64,000 nt of DNA from Rhodopseudomonas palustris (lineage in GTDB: Bacteria > Pseudomonadota > Alphaproteobacteria > Rhizobiales > Xanthobacteraceae), in contig NZ_CP019966.1 in NCBI RefSeq assembly GCF_003031265.1, positions 248,001 through 312,000 on the forward strand, read 5' to 3'. The translations under genes and the position numbers were made by a program. The notes below the pieces were generated by a model, which was not told the origin of the DNA, did no database searches, and saw only the letters and a list, made by a program, of their open reading frames with translations. This document shows positions 47,012 through 56,520 of this stretch, piece by piece. The first letter of the stretch is position 1, and every line of letters begins with the position of its first letter.

Positions 47012-47893
47012 ATGACTGACAAGGTTCTTGTATCGCCCGCCGAACTCTCCGAGATGATCGCCGCCGGCGGCACCGTGGTGATCGACACCCGCGACCCGGC
47101 AACTTACGCGGCAGGACACATTCCCGGCGCCGTCAATGTCCACGACATCTTCACCTATCTCGCCACTTCGACCCCAGAAGGCATTGCCGAGATGCGCGAC
47201 AAGTTCGCGGCGATCTTCGGCGCCGCAGGCCTGTCCGGCGAAGAGACCGCGGTGATCGCGGAGCAGTCGATGAACACCGGCTTCGGCCAGTCGTGCCGCG
47301 GCTATGTGCTGCTGAGCTACCTCGGCTATCCCAAGGTCAAGATCCTGCACGGCGGCACTAGCGCCTGGGTCGCCGCCGGTCTGCCGACCACCACGGACGT
47401 GCCGACACCGGCGCCGAAGACCTTCAAGGTCGACCCGGCCGCCGCATCGATCCTGGTCGATCTCGAAGGCATGAAGGCGGCGGTCGGCGATTCCAGCAAG
47501 GTGAAGCTCGATACCCGCGACGTCGACGAATGGGTCGGCGAAAGCTCTTCGCCCTACGGCAAGGATTTCTGCCCGCGCAAAGGCCGCATCCCCGGCGCGG
47601 TGTGGATCGAGTGGTACCGAATGATGAAGCCGTCGGCAGCCGGTCCGATGTTCAAATCACCGAACGAGATCCTCGCCGAATGCGCCACGGTCGGCATCAC
47701 GCCGGACACACCAGTGGTTCTGTACTGCTTCAAAGGGGCGCGCGCCTCCAACACCCTGGTCGCCTTGAAGGAGGCCGGCATCAAGGACGTCAGCCTGTAC
47801 TTCGGCTCCTGGAATGAATGGTCGCGCGATCCGTCGCTGCCGATCGAACAGGGTCTGCCCTACGCGGCACAGCCGCTGATGGCAGCGGAGTAA
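47012..47893 (+). CDS. Double-rhodanese sulfurtransferase
   Basis: 293 residues with two rhodanese domains: about 1-130 (VVIDTRDPATYAAGHIPGAVN) and about 150-290 (KLDTRDVDEWVGE, GRIPGAVWIEWYRM). The second holds the likely catalytic cysteine in LYCFKGARASNTLV. In the first, the corresponding region reads AEQSMNTGFGQSCRGYV with a displaced Cys. The family transfers sulfane sulfur to thiols or cyanide. Its place between a flavoprotein and an ABC transporter points to processing of a sulfur-bearing substrate (inference). ATG at 47012, GGAGCG upstream; 130-bp gap before it. Confidence 0.88.
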   Translation: MTDKVLVSPAELSEMIAAGGTVVIDTRDPATYAAGHIPGAVNVHDIFTYLATSTPEGIAEMRDKFAAIFGAAGLSGEETAVIAEQSMNTGFGQSCRGYVLLSYLGYPKVKILHGGTSAWVAAGLPTTTDVPTPAPKTFKVDPAAASILVDLEGMKAAVGDSSKVKLDTRDVDEWVGESSSPYGKDFCPRKGRIPGAVWIEWYRMMKPSAAGPMFKSPNEILAECATVGITPDTPVVLYCFKGARASNTLVALKEAGIKDVSLYFGSWNEWSRDPSLPIEQGLPYAAQPLMAAE

Positions 47894-47964
47894 TCGCCCC
47901 CGGCACCGGCCGTGGCCGGTGCCGTCCCTTCCCGATCTCCACGATACGAAGGAGCGGCGGCCGC

Positions 47965-48828
47965 ATGCCGGCATATCAGTCGAAGAAGTCTTGGCCCGGC
48001 GCACACATCACGATTCAGGGAGTCAGCCATCGCTATCGCCGCTCCAGCAACAAGGTGCTCACCACCATCGATCTCGAGATCAAGCCGTGCGAGCAGCTCG
48101 CGCTGGTCGGCCGTTCCGGCTGCGGCAAGTCGACATTGCTGCACATCATCGCCGGCCTGACCAAACCGACGACCGGCGAGGTCCGTATCGACGGCGCGCT
48201 GGTCGAAGGCCCGTCACCGCACTGGATCGTGATGTTCCAGCAGCCCAACCTGTATCCGTGGATGAGCGTGGCGCAGAACATCGGGCTCGGCTTGAAATTC
48301 GCCGGCCGCCCGAAGAAAGAGATTGCCGCCCGCGTCGAAGAGTTGCTGCACCTCGTCGAACTCGACGGCTACGGCAGCCGCAACGCGCAGGATCTGTCCG
48401 GCGGGCAGCAGCAGCGCGTTGCACTGGCACGATCCCTCGCTGTCGAACCCGAAGTGCTGCTGCTCGACGAGCCGTTTTCCGCACTCGACGCCGTCACGCG
48501 CCGCGCATTGCAGCGCGACGTCCGCCGCATCGCCGAAGACATGAAGATCACGCTGGTGATCGTCACCCACGACATCCCGGAAGCTGTGGCGATGGCCGAC
48601 CGCGCGGTGGTGATGGCGTCCGATCCCGGACGGATCGCCGAGACGGTGGCAATCGAGATTGACCGCCGCGATCCTGATCCGGAGCGCCGCGCCACCAGCG
48701 TCGCCGCCGCGCAGGCGAAGCTGCAGGTCGCCTTCGAGCGCGCAACCGGCCGCGCGCTACACGGCGGCCCAAGCCCGGCCCTCGCTGAATCCGCCCCGCT
48801 CAAGATCGTCGCCGCCGGCGCCCGCTAA
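47965..48828 (+). CDS. ABC transporter ATPase, nitrate/sulfonate/taurine type
   Basis: 287 residues. Walker A GRSGCGKST, Q-loop MFQQPNLYPWMSV, signature LSGGQQQRVALARSL, Walker B VLLLDEPFSALDAV and switch VTHD are intact. The layout matches SsuB/TauB/NrtD ATPases, with a 45-residue extra C-terminal tail. AAGGAG lies about 10 nt before the ATG. It energises the import system made with the next two genes. Confidence 0.93.
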   Translation: MPAYQSKKSWPGAHITIQGVSHRYRRSSNKVLTTIDLEIKPCEQLALVGRSGCGKSTLLHIIAGLTKPTTGEVRIDGALVEGPSPHWIVMFQQPNLYPWMSVAQNIGLGLKFAGRPKKEIAARVEELLHLVELDGYGSRNAQDLSGGQQQRVALARSLAVEPEVLLLDEPFSALDAVTRRALQRDVRRIAEDMKITLVIVTHDIPEAVAMADRAVVMASDPGRIAETVAIEIDRRDPDPERRATSVAAAQAKLQVAFERATGRALHGGPSPALAESAPLKIVAAGAR

Positions 48829-48840
48829 CAGGAGACCTCC

Positions 48841-50079
48841 ATGTGCATCAATTGCGGAGATGACATCGTCCATCCCGAAGACAACCGCTTTCGGATCACC
48901 CGCCGGCAGACGCTCGACATGCTGGCCGCGGGCGGGCTCGCCGCGCTCGGCACGATGCTCGGTGGTTTCGGCCAGGCCGCGCGTGCGGCCGACGATGAAG
49001 TGGTGCGGATCGGCTATCTGCCGATCACCGACGCCACCGCACTCCTGGTCGCGCACGGCATGGATTACTTCAAGGACGAAGGGCTGGAAGCCGAGCGCCC
49101 GACCCTGATCCGCGGCTGGTCGCCGCTGGTGGAGAGCTTCGCGGCCGGCAAGTTCAATCTGGTGCATCTGCTCAAGCCGATCCCGGTGTGGATGCGATAT
49201 AACAACAATTTCCCGGTCAAGATCATGGCTTGGGCTCATACCAACGGCTCCGGCGTCGTGGTCGGCAAGGAGACCGGGATCGAGTCGTTCAAGGACCTCG
49301 GCGGCAAGCAGGTCGCGGTGCCGTTCTGGTACTCGATGCACAACATCGTGCTGCAATACGCGCTGCGCAAATCCGGCATCAAGCCGGTGATCAAGGGCCA
49401 GAGCGAGCCGCTCGCCGCCGACGAATGCAATCTCCAGGTGATGGCACCGTCCGACATGCCGCCGGCGCTCGCCGCCAAGAAGATCGACGCCTACATCGTC
49501 GCCGAACCGTTCAACGCGCTCGGCGAAACCAAGGCCGGCGGCCGGATGCTGCGCTTCACCGGCGACATCTGGAAGAATCACCCCTGCTGCGTGCTGTGCA
49601 TGAACGAGGAGGTGACGAAGAAGAAACCGGAATGGACCCAGAAGGTGATGAACGCGCTGGTCCGCGCCGAGATCTACGCAAGCGCCAATAAAAAGGAGGT
49701 CGCCAAGCTGCTGTCGAAGGACGGCGCCGGCTATCTGCCGCTGCCGGCCGAGGTGATCGAGCGGGCGATAACCTATTACGACGACAAGGCTTATGGCGAG
49801 ACCAACGCCATCACTCACCCCGAGTGGAAGCTCGGCCGCATCGACTTTCAGCCGTGGCCGTATCCATCGGCCACTCGGCTGATTGTCGAGGCGATGAACG
49901 ACACCGTCGTGGCCGGTGATAAGACGTTCCTGAAAAAGCTCGATCCGGATTTCGTCACCAAGGATCTGGTCGACTATGCGTTCGTCAAGCAGGCGATGAC
50001 CAAACATCCGGACTGGAAGAACTCGCCGAGCGTCGATCCGGCCGACCCGTTCACCCGAACCGAGGTGCTGGCGCTGTGA
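48841..50079 (+). CDS. ABC substrate-binding protein with CxxC N-terminus and Tat signal
   Basis: 412 residues. The binding domain (VVRIGYLPITDATALLVAHG, FAAGKFNLVHLLKPIPVW) belongs to the NrtA/SsuA-type family. Unusually the N-terminus is MCINCGDDIVHPEDNRF, with a CxxC pair ahead of a twin-arginine segment (ITRRQTLDMLAAGGLAALG). Export by Tat would be as a folded protein. A CCVLCMNEE segment adds more cysteines. Its stop overlaps the permease GTG by 4 nt. The ligand is not known. Confidence 0.88.
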   Translation: MCINCGDDIVHPEDNRFRITRRQTLDMLAAGGLAALGTMLGGFGQAARAADDEVVRIGYLPITDATALLVAHGMDYFKDEGLEAERPTLIRGWSPLVESFAAGKFNLVHLLKPIPVWMRYNNNFPVKIMAWAHTNGSGVVVGKETGIESFKDLGGKQVAVPFWYSMHNIVLQYALRKSGIKPVIKGQSEPLAADECNLQVMAPSDMPPALAAKKIDAYIVAEPFNALGETKAGGRMLRFTGDIWKNHPCCVLCMNEEVTKKKPEWTQKVMNALVRAEIYASANKKEVAKLLSKDGAGYLPLPAEVIERAITYYDDKAYGETNAITHPEWKLGRIDFQPWPYPSATRLIVEAMNDTVVAGDKTFLKKLDPDFVTKDLVDYAFVKQAMTKHPDWKNSPSVDPADPFTRTEVLAL

Positions 50080-50912
50080 GTCTCGACCTGACCCTCGACG
50101 ACACCGCCGCGATTGAGCCATCGCGGCGAACCGGCGAACACCTCGCCGGCCATGCACGCAGCTTCGGCTATGTGCTGCTCGGCATCGCCGCGCTGCTCGC
50201 GGTATGGTGGATCGGTGGGGCGCTCATCGCCGCCAATCCTCGCACCGCCAGCTTTGCCGACTTTGCGCCGCTCCCGACCTTTCAAAGGCTGTGGTCGATG
50301 CTGGCGTCGGGCGAAGCAGCCAAGATGGCGCTGCCGAGCTTGGCGCGGATCGGCGGCGGGCTGGCTTGGGCGATCGTGCTCGGCGTGCCGCTCGGCATCC
50401 TGGTCGGGCGGTTCAAAGGAATGCGCCAAGCCAGTTCGGTGCCGTTCCAGTTTCTGCGGATGATCTCGCCGCTCGCCTGGATGCCGATCGCCGTGATGGC
50501 ATTTTCGAGCTGGAACGGCGCGATCGTATTCCTGATCGGCGTCGCGGCGATCTGGCCGATCCTGTTCTCGACCGCGCACGGCTTCCGGCGAATCGATCCG
50601 GCCTGGTTCAAGGTCGCCCGTAATCTTGGCGCCCAGCCCTGGCACATGTTGTTCACCATCATCGTGCCGGCAATCCTGCAGGACGCACTTGCCGGCATCC
50701 GGCTCGCCGTCGGCGTCGCCTGGATCGTGCTGGTGCCGGCCGAATTCCTCGGCGTCACCTCGGGGCTCGGCTACGCCATCAACGACGCCCGCGACACGCT
50801 GGAATACGACCGGCTCGCCGCCACCGTGGTGATCATCGGCCTGATCGGCTTCACGCTCGACTTTCTCTGCGAACGTGCCGTCCGCCGCGCCAGTTGGGCG
50901 CGAGAGGAGTAA
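50076..50912 (+). CDS. ABC transporter permease
   Basis: 278 residues from a GTG overlapping the preceding stop. About six transmembrane helices; the EAA-type loop GFRRIDPAWFKVARNLGAQPWHM, which docks the ATPase, is intact. The family is SsuC/TauC/NrtB. It completes the ATPase-binding-protein-permease set. No gene of the cluster follows; 242 bp later comes tRNA-Gly on the other strand. Confidence 0.93.
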   Translation: MSLDLTLDDTAAIEPSRRTGEHLAGHARSFGYVLLGIAALLAVWWIGGALIAANPRTASFADFAPLPTFQRLWSMLASGEAAKMALPSLARIGGGLAWAIVLGVPLGILVGRFKGMRQASSVPFQFLRMISPLAWMPIAVMAFSSWNGAIVFLIGVAAIWPILFSTAHGFRRIDPAWFKVARNLGAQPWHMLFTIIVPAILQDALAGIRLAVGVAWIVLVPAEFLGVTSGLGYAINDARDTLEYDRLAATVVIIGLIGFTLDFLCERAVRRASWAREE

Positions 50913-51154
50913 TTCGGATCGGCCGAGCGGCACACGCCCGGCCACCGTTTATCGCCGGGCCCCTGCGCCGGCGATGCAGCGGGCTCCGCGCGGTGTCATC
51001 CCGTTCGGGGCCCGATTTCGTTGCGGCGATCTAAAGTTCAGGCGAGCGTCGAGCGAATCAGAAGTCTGCCCGGCGCATTGCGCGCGCGAACAACTACCGT
51101 CACGGCAAGTGGCTCAATAGACTGAAAAAGCAATCGCCTAGTCTGGCGGATCTC

Positions 51155-51229
51155 TGGAGCGGGCGAAGGGATTCGAACCCTCGACCCCAACCTTGGCAAG
51201 GTTGTGCTCTACCCCTGAGCTACACCCGC
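51155..51229 (-). tRNA. tRNA-Gly (anticodon GCC)
   Basis: Minus-strand cloverleaf of 75 nt: acceptor GCGGGTG/CGCCCGC, D-loop GCTCAGGGGTAGAGC, anticodon stem AACC/GGTT with loop TTGCCAA (anticodon GCC), T-loop TTCGAAT, discriminator T and encoded CCA (plus-strand TGG at 51155-51157). Confidence 0.95.
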
Positions 51230-51539
51230 ATCCGAGAAACGGCGCGCCGTGGGCACGACCGTGGGCAGTCGTATGCCAAATGCCGCGAGCGATTGCAACA
51301 GCCGTTCGACATTTCATGTGCCGGCTTTTTGCGGATCGATGACCGCCTGAGAGATTTTGCCTCAAATGCGACCAAGCGCGCGGCGTACGGCGCCGACAGC
51401 CACCGCATAAAACGATCCGGCCGGCTCGCTGGCGAACGCCGGCGGAGCACCGGTTCCCGTTGCAAATTGAACTTCTGGCGCCATCTAGAGCGGGGGCCGT
51501 GCTAAAACGGCGAACCCGACGGACAACAGCGAGGACGAC
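51230..51539. other. Intergenic region between tRNA-Gly and the thioredoxin-like gene
   Basis: 310 bp, presumably promoters in both directions. No ORF or RNA gene was recognised, and no duplicated tRNA 3' end that would suggest an integration site. Confidence 0.45.
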
Positions 51540-52457
51540 GTGACGATTTTGGAGCAGGGCAGCGGTGCGGCGCCTCAGGCCGCCGATCTGATCAAGGACA
51601 CCACGACCCAGACCTTCGTCCGCGATGTGATCGAGGAATCCAAGCGCCAGCCGGTTCTGATCGACTTCTGGGCGCAGTGGTGCGGCCCGTGCAAGCAGCT
51701 CACCCCGATCCTGGAAAAGGCGGTTCGGGCTGCGAACGGCAAGGTCAAGCTGGTCAAGATGAATATCGACGAGCATCCGTCGATTCCCGGCCAGATGGGC
51801 ATTCAGTCGATTCCGGCGGTCATTGCCTTCGTGGACGGCCGTCCGGCCGACGGCTTCATGGGCGCGGTGCCGGAGAGCCAGGTCAACGCCTTCATCGAGA
51901 AACTGACCGCCGGCATGCCGGGCGGTGCGCCGACCGCCGCCGAGCTGCTGCAGGAAGCCGAGGCGGTGCTGGCGGAGGGTGATGTCCAGACCGCGGCCTC
52001 GATCTATGCCGAAGTGCTGCGGGCCGACGGCACCAATATCCAGGCGATCGCCGGGCTGGCCCGCTGCTATATGCAGACCGGCGCCACCGAACAGGCCAAG
52101 AAGACGCTCGGGCTGGTGCCCGAGGCCAAGCGCGAGGATGCCTCCGTCAAGGCCGTGCAGGCGATGATCGATCTTGCCGAACAGGCACAGTCGCTCGGCC
52201 CGATTGCCGAACTCGAACAGAAGGTCGCGGCCGATCCGCTCGATCATCAGGCGCGATTTGATCTGGCGATCGCGCTGAATGCCGCCGACCGGCGCGAGGA
52301 TGCGACCACGCACCTGCTCGACATCGTCAAGCGCGACCGTAAATGGAACGACGACGGCGCCCGCAAGCAGTTGGTGCAGTTCTTCGACGCCTGGGGACCG
52401 ACCGACGACGCCACCGTCGAAGGCCGCAAGCGGCTGTCGACGATTCTGTTCTCGTAA
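51540..52457 (+). CDS. Thioredoxin-TPR co-chaperone, CnoX/YbbN type
   Basis: 305 residues from a GTG at 51540. A thioredoxin domain (about 20-130) with Cys48-Gly-Pro-Cys51 in FWAQWCGPCKQLTP is followed by tetratricopeptide-like helices (from about 137). CnoX proteins protect unfolding clients from oxidation and pass them to GroEL or DnaK. The intact CxxC is as in alphaproteobacterial members rather than the E. coli SxxC form. Followed by a LON-domain gene and Trm112. Confidence 0.9.
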   Translation: MTILEQGSGAAPQAADLIKDTTTQTFVRDVIEESKRQPVLIDFWAQWCGPCKQLTPILEKAVRAANGKVKLVKMNIDEHPSIPGQMGIQSIPAVIAFVDGRPADGFMGAVPESQVNAFIEKLTAGMPGGAPTAAELLQEAEAVLAEGDVQTAASIYAEVLRADGTNIQAIAGLARCYMQTGATEQAKKTLGLVPEAKREDASVKAVQAMIDLAEQAQSLGPIAELEQKVAADPLDHQARFDLAIALNAADRREDATTHLLDIVKRDRKWNDDGARKQLVQFFDAWGPTDDATVEGRKRLSTILFS

Positions 52458-52482
52458 TCGAATTCAAAGCGCGGAGCCGGCG

Positions 52483-53160
52483 ATGCCGATCAATGCCGCC
52501 TATCGCGGGCCAGCCGATCTTCCCGAAGTGATTCCGGTGTTTCCGCTAGCGGGAGCGCTGCTGCTGCCGCGCGGCCAGATGCCGCTGAATATCTTCGAGC
52601 CACGCTATCTGGCGATGATCGACGATGCGCTGCGCGACGGCCATCGGCTGATCGGCATGATTCAGCCGGATACGGCGCATTCATCCGAGACCGCCGAGAA
52701 GCCGTCGCTGTTCAACGTCGGCTGCGTCGGGCGAATCACCCAGCTCGCCGAATCCGGCGATGGCCGCTACATTCTCGAACTGACCGGCGTCTCGCGCTTC
52801 AAGGTGGTCGAGGAGCTGGAGGTGCTGACGCCGTACCGGCAGTGCAAGGTCGACTATTTCCCGTTCGTCGACGATTTTACCGCTCGCAAGGGCGAGGATG
52901 AGGTGGATCGGGAGACCCTGCTGTCGGTACTGACCGACTTCCTCAAGGCTAACAACCTCAAGGTCGATTGGGACGGCGTCGAAAGCGCGCCGAACGAAGC
53001 CCTGGTCAACGCACTGGCGATGATGTCGCCCTATGGGCCGGCGGAGAAGCAGGCGCTCTTGGAAGCCCCCGACCTCAAGACCCGCGCCGAAATCCTGATC
53101 GCCGTCACCGAGATGGACCTCGCCAAGAAGCGCACCAGCGGCGACCCGCCGCTGCAGTGA
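52483..53160 (+). CDS. LON substrate-binding domain protein
   Basis: 225 residues. It starts near the conserved VIPVFPLAGALLLPRGQMPLN and IFEPRYLAMIDDAL blocks of the Lon N-terminal domain, ends with MMSPYGPAEKQALLEAPDL, and has no ATPase or protease part. Such stand-alone LON domains are thought to bind protein substrates. It lies 25 bp after the CnoX-like gene, likely one operon. Confidence 0.9.
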   Translation: MPINAAYRGPADLPEVIPVFPLAGALLLPRGQMPLNIFEPRYLAMIDDALRDGHRLIGMIQPDTAHSSETAEKPSLFNVGCVGRITQLAESGDGRYILELTGVSRFKVVEELEVLTPYRQCKVDYFPFVDDFTARKGEDEVDRETLLSVLTDFLKANNLKVDWDGVESAPNEALVNALAMMSPYGPAEKQALLEAPDLKTRAEILIAVTEMDLAKKRTSGDPPLQ

Positions 53161-53250
53161 CGACACAGCAATTTGCGCCGGCGCGTTGACGGCGCCGCGC
53201 TGCTGTCCGATCAAGCCCGACGCGAGCCCGTTGTTCTGGAGCCTGAAGCT

Positions 53251-53448
53251 ATGACCATTTCGCCGTCCGAGCGGCCCGACACCGTTGACCGCAAGCTGCT
53301 CGACATCCTGGTCTGTCCGGTCACCAAGGGACCGCTTGAGTTCGATGCCGCCCGCCAGGAGCTGATCTCGCGAGGCGCCAAGCTGGCCTACCCGATTCGA
53401 GACGGTATTCCGATCATGCTTCCAGAAGAGGCACGTCGACTCGACTAA
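53251..53448 (+). CDS. Trm112 family protein
   Basis: 65 residues. [36 protein letters not shown] are the family core. Typical zinc-binding CPxC is reduced to a single Cys (VCPVTKG), as in many bacterial members, so zinc binding is unlikely. Its role in bacteria is unknown; in eukaryotes Trm112 activates methyltransferases. The last 4 nt overlap the convergent DinB gene. Confidence 0.88.
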   Translation: MTISPSERPDTVDRKLLDILVCPVTKGPLEFDAARQELISRGAKLAYPIRDGIPIMLPEEARRLD

Positions 53449-53978
53449 CGACCCGCCGCGAGTGCGGCGAGATCCGGCGCCGGCACCCCGCGCTGAAATG
53501 CCAGCAGATCCAGCGTCGGCGGCTCGGCTCCGGTCAGGATCGACAGGCAAGCGTGGGCTTGGCCGCGGTGGTGCGTCTGGTGATTGAAGACGTGACTGAG
53601 AATCTCGGCGCGCGGCTGATGGAAGGACTTGCCTGAGGTCGTCGCGTACTCGACCATTCCGGCCAACGCCGCAGCGTCGTGGCCGTCGATCATCTCGATG
53701 ATGCGCTCGTCCTCCGCGGCACGCGCCCGAGCCAGCGCACGAAGATCTTCGAACAAGATCTCATCGAGGCGGGTTGGCGCCTCGCCCGCGCCGGTCAGTC
53801 GCTTCAGCCAGATTCGGTCGGCCACCAGCACATGATTCAGCGTGCCGTGCAGGCTGCCGAAGAACACACCGACGCTGCGGCGGTATACGTCATCGGGCAG
53901 CGCCAACGCGGCCTGATAGAGCCGGGCGTTGGCCCAGCGGTTGTAGGCAGCGAGTTGTGCGAAATGGCGTCCATCCAT
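53445..53978 (-). CDS. DinB-family protein
   Basis: 177 residues from the ATG at 53978. Four-helix-bundle DinB signature: [14 protein letters not shown] at the start, [15 protein letters not shown] (first His), and [16 protein letters not shown] (HxxxH metal-binding pair). Related proteins use a metal for thiol (bacillithiol or mycothiol) transfer or are of unknown role. An alternative start at 54002 adds eight residues. Confidence 0.87.
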   Translation of the reverse strand: MDGRHFAQLAAYNRWANARLYQAALALPDDVYRRSVGVFFGSLHGTLNHVLVADRIWLKRLTGAGEAPTRLDEILFEDLRALARARAAEDERIIEMIDGHDAAALAGMVEYATTSGKSFHQPRAEILSHVFNHQTHHRGQAHACLSILTGAEPPTLDLLAFQRGVPAPDLAALAAGR

Positions 53979-54111
53979 GCCCTGATTCCCTCGCGGCAGC
54001 ACCGTAGCCAGGAAGCTCGTGCGACACGGCTGAGATATTCTCAGCTTTTTGCAACGCGCGAGGGGCGCCGCGTGGCCTGAGCCGTCCGGTGAACCTGGGA
54101 AGGGCGCCGCG

Positions 54112-55332
54112 TTACAGCGCCTCGCCCTTCAGCAGCCGCGGCGTCTCGCCGGTGAGGCCGGCGGCCTGACGGATGAAGGCACCCTTCAGCGGCGGCAAGC
54201 GGTCGACCAGACCGAGGCCGATGTCGCGTATCCCGCGCAGCAGCGGCGAGTTGTTGGAAAACAGGAAGTTGAGCCCGTTGGTCGCGACGCCCATCGCCAT
54301 GGTGTCGAACCGCCGCCAGCGCTGATAGCCCTCCAACACGTCGACCTGACCGGGATCGATTCCGAGCCGCGCTGCATCGACCACCACCTCGGCCAGAGCC
54401 GCGACGTCGCGCAGGCCCATATTGAGGCCCTGCCCGGCGATCGGATGGATCACGTGCGCAGCGTCGCCGATCAGCGCGAGCCGCGGCGCGATGAACGACT
54501 GAGCGACGAAATAGCCGAGCGGAAACGACTTCGGCTTGTCCAGCGGCTTGACGTCGCCGAGCCGCAGCCCGAACCGTTTTTCCAGCTCTCGCTGGAATTC
54601 CTTCTCCGGCAGCGCGACGATCCGCTCGGCATCGCGGCGGCTCTCGCTCCACACCAGCGACGAGCGCCGGCCGGTGAGCGGCAGGATCGCGAACGGTCCG
54701 GCTGGCAGGAAGTGTTCTTCGGCGCAGCCATTGTGGTCGCGCTCGTGCTCGACCGTGACGACGATGCCCGACTGGTCGTAATCCCAGCCATAGGTGGCGA
54801 TGCCGGCACGCTGGCGCAGTCGAGACTTGGCGCCATCGGCGGCGACCAGCAGGCTGGCATCAATCACGCTGCCGTCGCCGAGCGTGACGCCGATCGCTTC
54901 GGTGCGGGCGTCATAGGAGGTGACCGGGGTGGCGCGCAGCTCGACGCCTTCGGCCTCGGCGCGCTTGGCCAGCGCCTCGACCAGATATTTGTTCTCGACC
55001 ATGTGGGCGAACGGCTCGCCAGGCTGCACTTCGCCCGCGAACGTCAGGAACACCGGCCGGGTCGCATCTTCGAGATGGCTGTCGGTGACGATCATGTCGA
55101 TGATCGGCTGGGCGGTCGGCGCCACCTCGTCCCAGACTCCGAGCGCCTCGAACAGCCGCCGGCACGCCGCCACGATCGCGGTGGCGCGCGGGTCGCGGCT
55201 CGGTCGCAGCGCGAGCGCCGGATCGGCGACGATCACCTGCACCTCGGGCCCGAGCCCCTGGCGCAGCGCCAGTGCCAGCGCCAAGCCGGCGAACGCCCCG
55301 CCCCCAATCACAATGCTTCGCGGTGCCGTCAT
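54112..55332 (-). CDS. FAD-dependent ubiquinone-biosynthesis hydroxylase, UbiH/UbiF family
   Basis: 406 residues from the ATG at 55332. FAD-binding Rossmann loop SIVIGGGAFAGLALALAL, the DG-motif LLVAADGAKSRLRQ, and the GDAAHVIHPIAGQGLNMGLRD motif are intact. The family hydroxylates the benzoquinone ring precursors of ubiquinone in the presence of oxygen. The specific ring position cannot be assigned. Divergent from tesB. Confidence 0.9.
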   Translation of the reverse strand: MTAPRSIVIGGGAFAGLALALALRQGLGPEVQVIVADPALALRPSRDPRATAIVAACRRLFEALGVWDEVAPTAQPIIDMIVTDSHLEDATRPVFLTFAGEVQPGEPFAHMVENKYLVEALAKRAEAEGVELRATPVTSYDARTEAIGVTLGDGSVIDASLLVAADGAKSRLRQRAGIATYGWDYDQSGIVVTVEHERDHNGCAEEHFLPAGPFAILPLTGRRSSLVWSESRRDAERIVALPEKEFQRELEKRFGLRLGDVKPLDKPKSFPLGYFVAQSFIAPRLALIGDAAHVIHPIAGQGLNMGLRDVAALAEVVVDAARLGIDPGQVDVLEGYQRWRRFDTMAMGVATNGLNFLFSNNSPLLRGIRDIGLGLVDRLPPLKGAFIRQAAGLTGETPRLLKGEAL

Positions 55333-55571
55333 ATTTCTCACTCTCGCGCCATGATCCTTGCGCCCGGATCGGAGCTGGGCGAAACAGGTTTCAAGGACCA
55401 ACCCGCTGTTGCTGGGGCGGTTTCTAACAGACAACGCCGGCGGTGGGAAATCACCTGCGTGGCCGCGCGGCATTCCGCCCTGGTCGCTGTTGCGACGGGC
55501 CAACTTGTTGTTTCGACGCTTTGTTGCGCGTTATCCCGCCCTGCCTGAACCGCCGTGAAGGAGCTCGACCG

Positions 55572-56447
55572 GTGTCCAAGAGCCTGATCGATCTGATCTC
55601 GATTCTCGATCTCGAACCGCTCGAGGTGAATCTGTTCCGCGGCACAAGCCCGAAGACCAGCTGGCAGCGGGTGTTCGGCGGCCAGGTGATCGGCCAGGCG
55701 ATGGTCGCCGGCTGCCGCACCGTCGAGAACCGGCTGCCGCATTCGCTGCATTGCTACTTCATCCTGCCGGGCGACCCGCAGGTGCCGATCATCTACCAGG
55801 TCGAGCGGCTGCGCGACGGCCGCAGCTACACCACCCGCCGGGTCACAGCGATCCAGCACGGCAACGCGATCTTCTCGCTGATGATGTCGTTCCACGACGA
55901 CGAGCCGACCAATTTCGACCACCAGGACAAGATGCCCGACGTGCCGCCGCCCGAAGCGCTGTCGGCCGAGGAGATCATCAAGCAGCCGTTCTTCAAAGAG
56001 ATGCCGGACTTCATCAAGCGCTATTACGAGAGCGACCGGCCGATCGAGCTGCGCCCGGTCGAGCTGTCTCGCTATTTCGGCCAGAAAATCGATGACGGCC
56101 GGATCCACGTCTGGATCAAGACCGCCGCCAAGCTGCCCGACGATCCGGCGCTGCACATGTGCGCGCTGGCCTATGCGTCGGACTTCTCGCTGCTGGACGC
56201 GGTGATGGCACGCTACGGCCGCACTCTGTTCGACAAGCGGATGATGCCGGCGAGCCTCGACCACGCGATGTGGTTTCACCGCCCGTTCCGCGCCGACGAA
56301 TGGCTGCTGTACGCGCAGGACTCGCCGTCGGCGCAGGGCGGCCGCGGCCTGACCCGCGGCCAGATCTTCAAGACCGACGGCACCCTGGTGGCCTCCGTCG
56401 CCCAGGAAGGCTCAGTGCGCGAACGCCGCGAGGCGCCCAAGGGCTGA
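55572..56447 (+). CDS. tesB: Acyl-CoA thioesterase II
   Basis: 291 residues from a GTG at 55572 giving SKSLIDLISILDLEPLEVNLF. Double hot-dog fold with TSWQRVFGGQVIGQAMVAG, SLHCYFILPGDPQVPI, and C-terminal LDHAMWFHRPFRADEWLLY. It hydrolyses medium- and long-chain acyl-CoAs. The length equals E. coli TesB. A short stem (56501-56520) follows the gene. Confidence 0.93.
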   Translation: MSKSLIDLISILDLEPLEVNLFRGTSPKTSWQRVFGGQVIGQAMVAGCRTVENRLPHSLHCYFILPGDPQVPIIYQVERLRDGRSYTTRRVTAIQHGNAIFSLMMSFHDDEPTNFDHQDKMPDVPPPEALSAEEIIKQPFFKEMPDFIKRYYESDRPIELRPVELSRYFGQKIDDGRIHVWIKTAAKLPDDPALHMCALAYASDFSLLDAVMARYGRTLFDKRMMPASLDHAMWFHRPFRADEWLLYAQDSPSAQGGRGLTRGQIFKTDGTLVASVAQEGSVRERREAPKG

Positions 56448-56500
56448 CCGTCGCTCCGGCGCTGCGGCCCCCCCTCGGCTGCCAGCAATGACGACCTCTG

Positions 56501-56520
56501 GCTCAGCCTTCTCGCTGAGC
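56501..56520 (+). terminator. Weak hairpin after tesB
   Basis: 7-bp stem GCTCAGC/GCTGAGC with a 6-nt loop, 54 nt after the tesB stop, without a T-tract directly after. It could equally belong to the glnK leader. Confidence 0.35.

Noticed and set aside
35994..51229. The 36-51 kb region as an island integrated at tRNA-Thr or tRNA-Gly
   Set aside because: No integrase, no duplicated tRNA 3' end and no visible GC shift over the block. An island remains possible but is not supported by the sequence.
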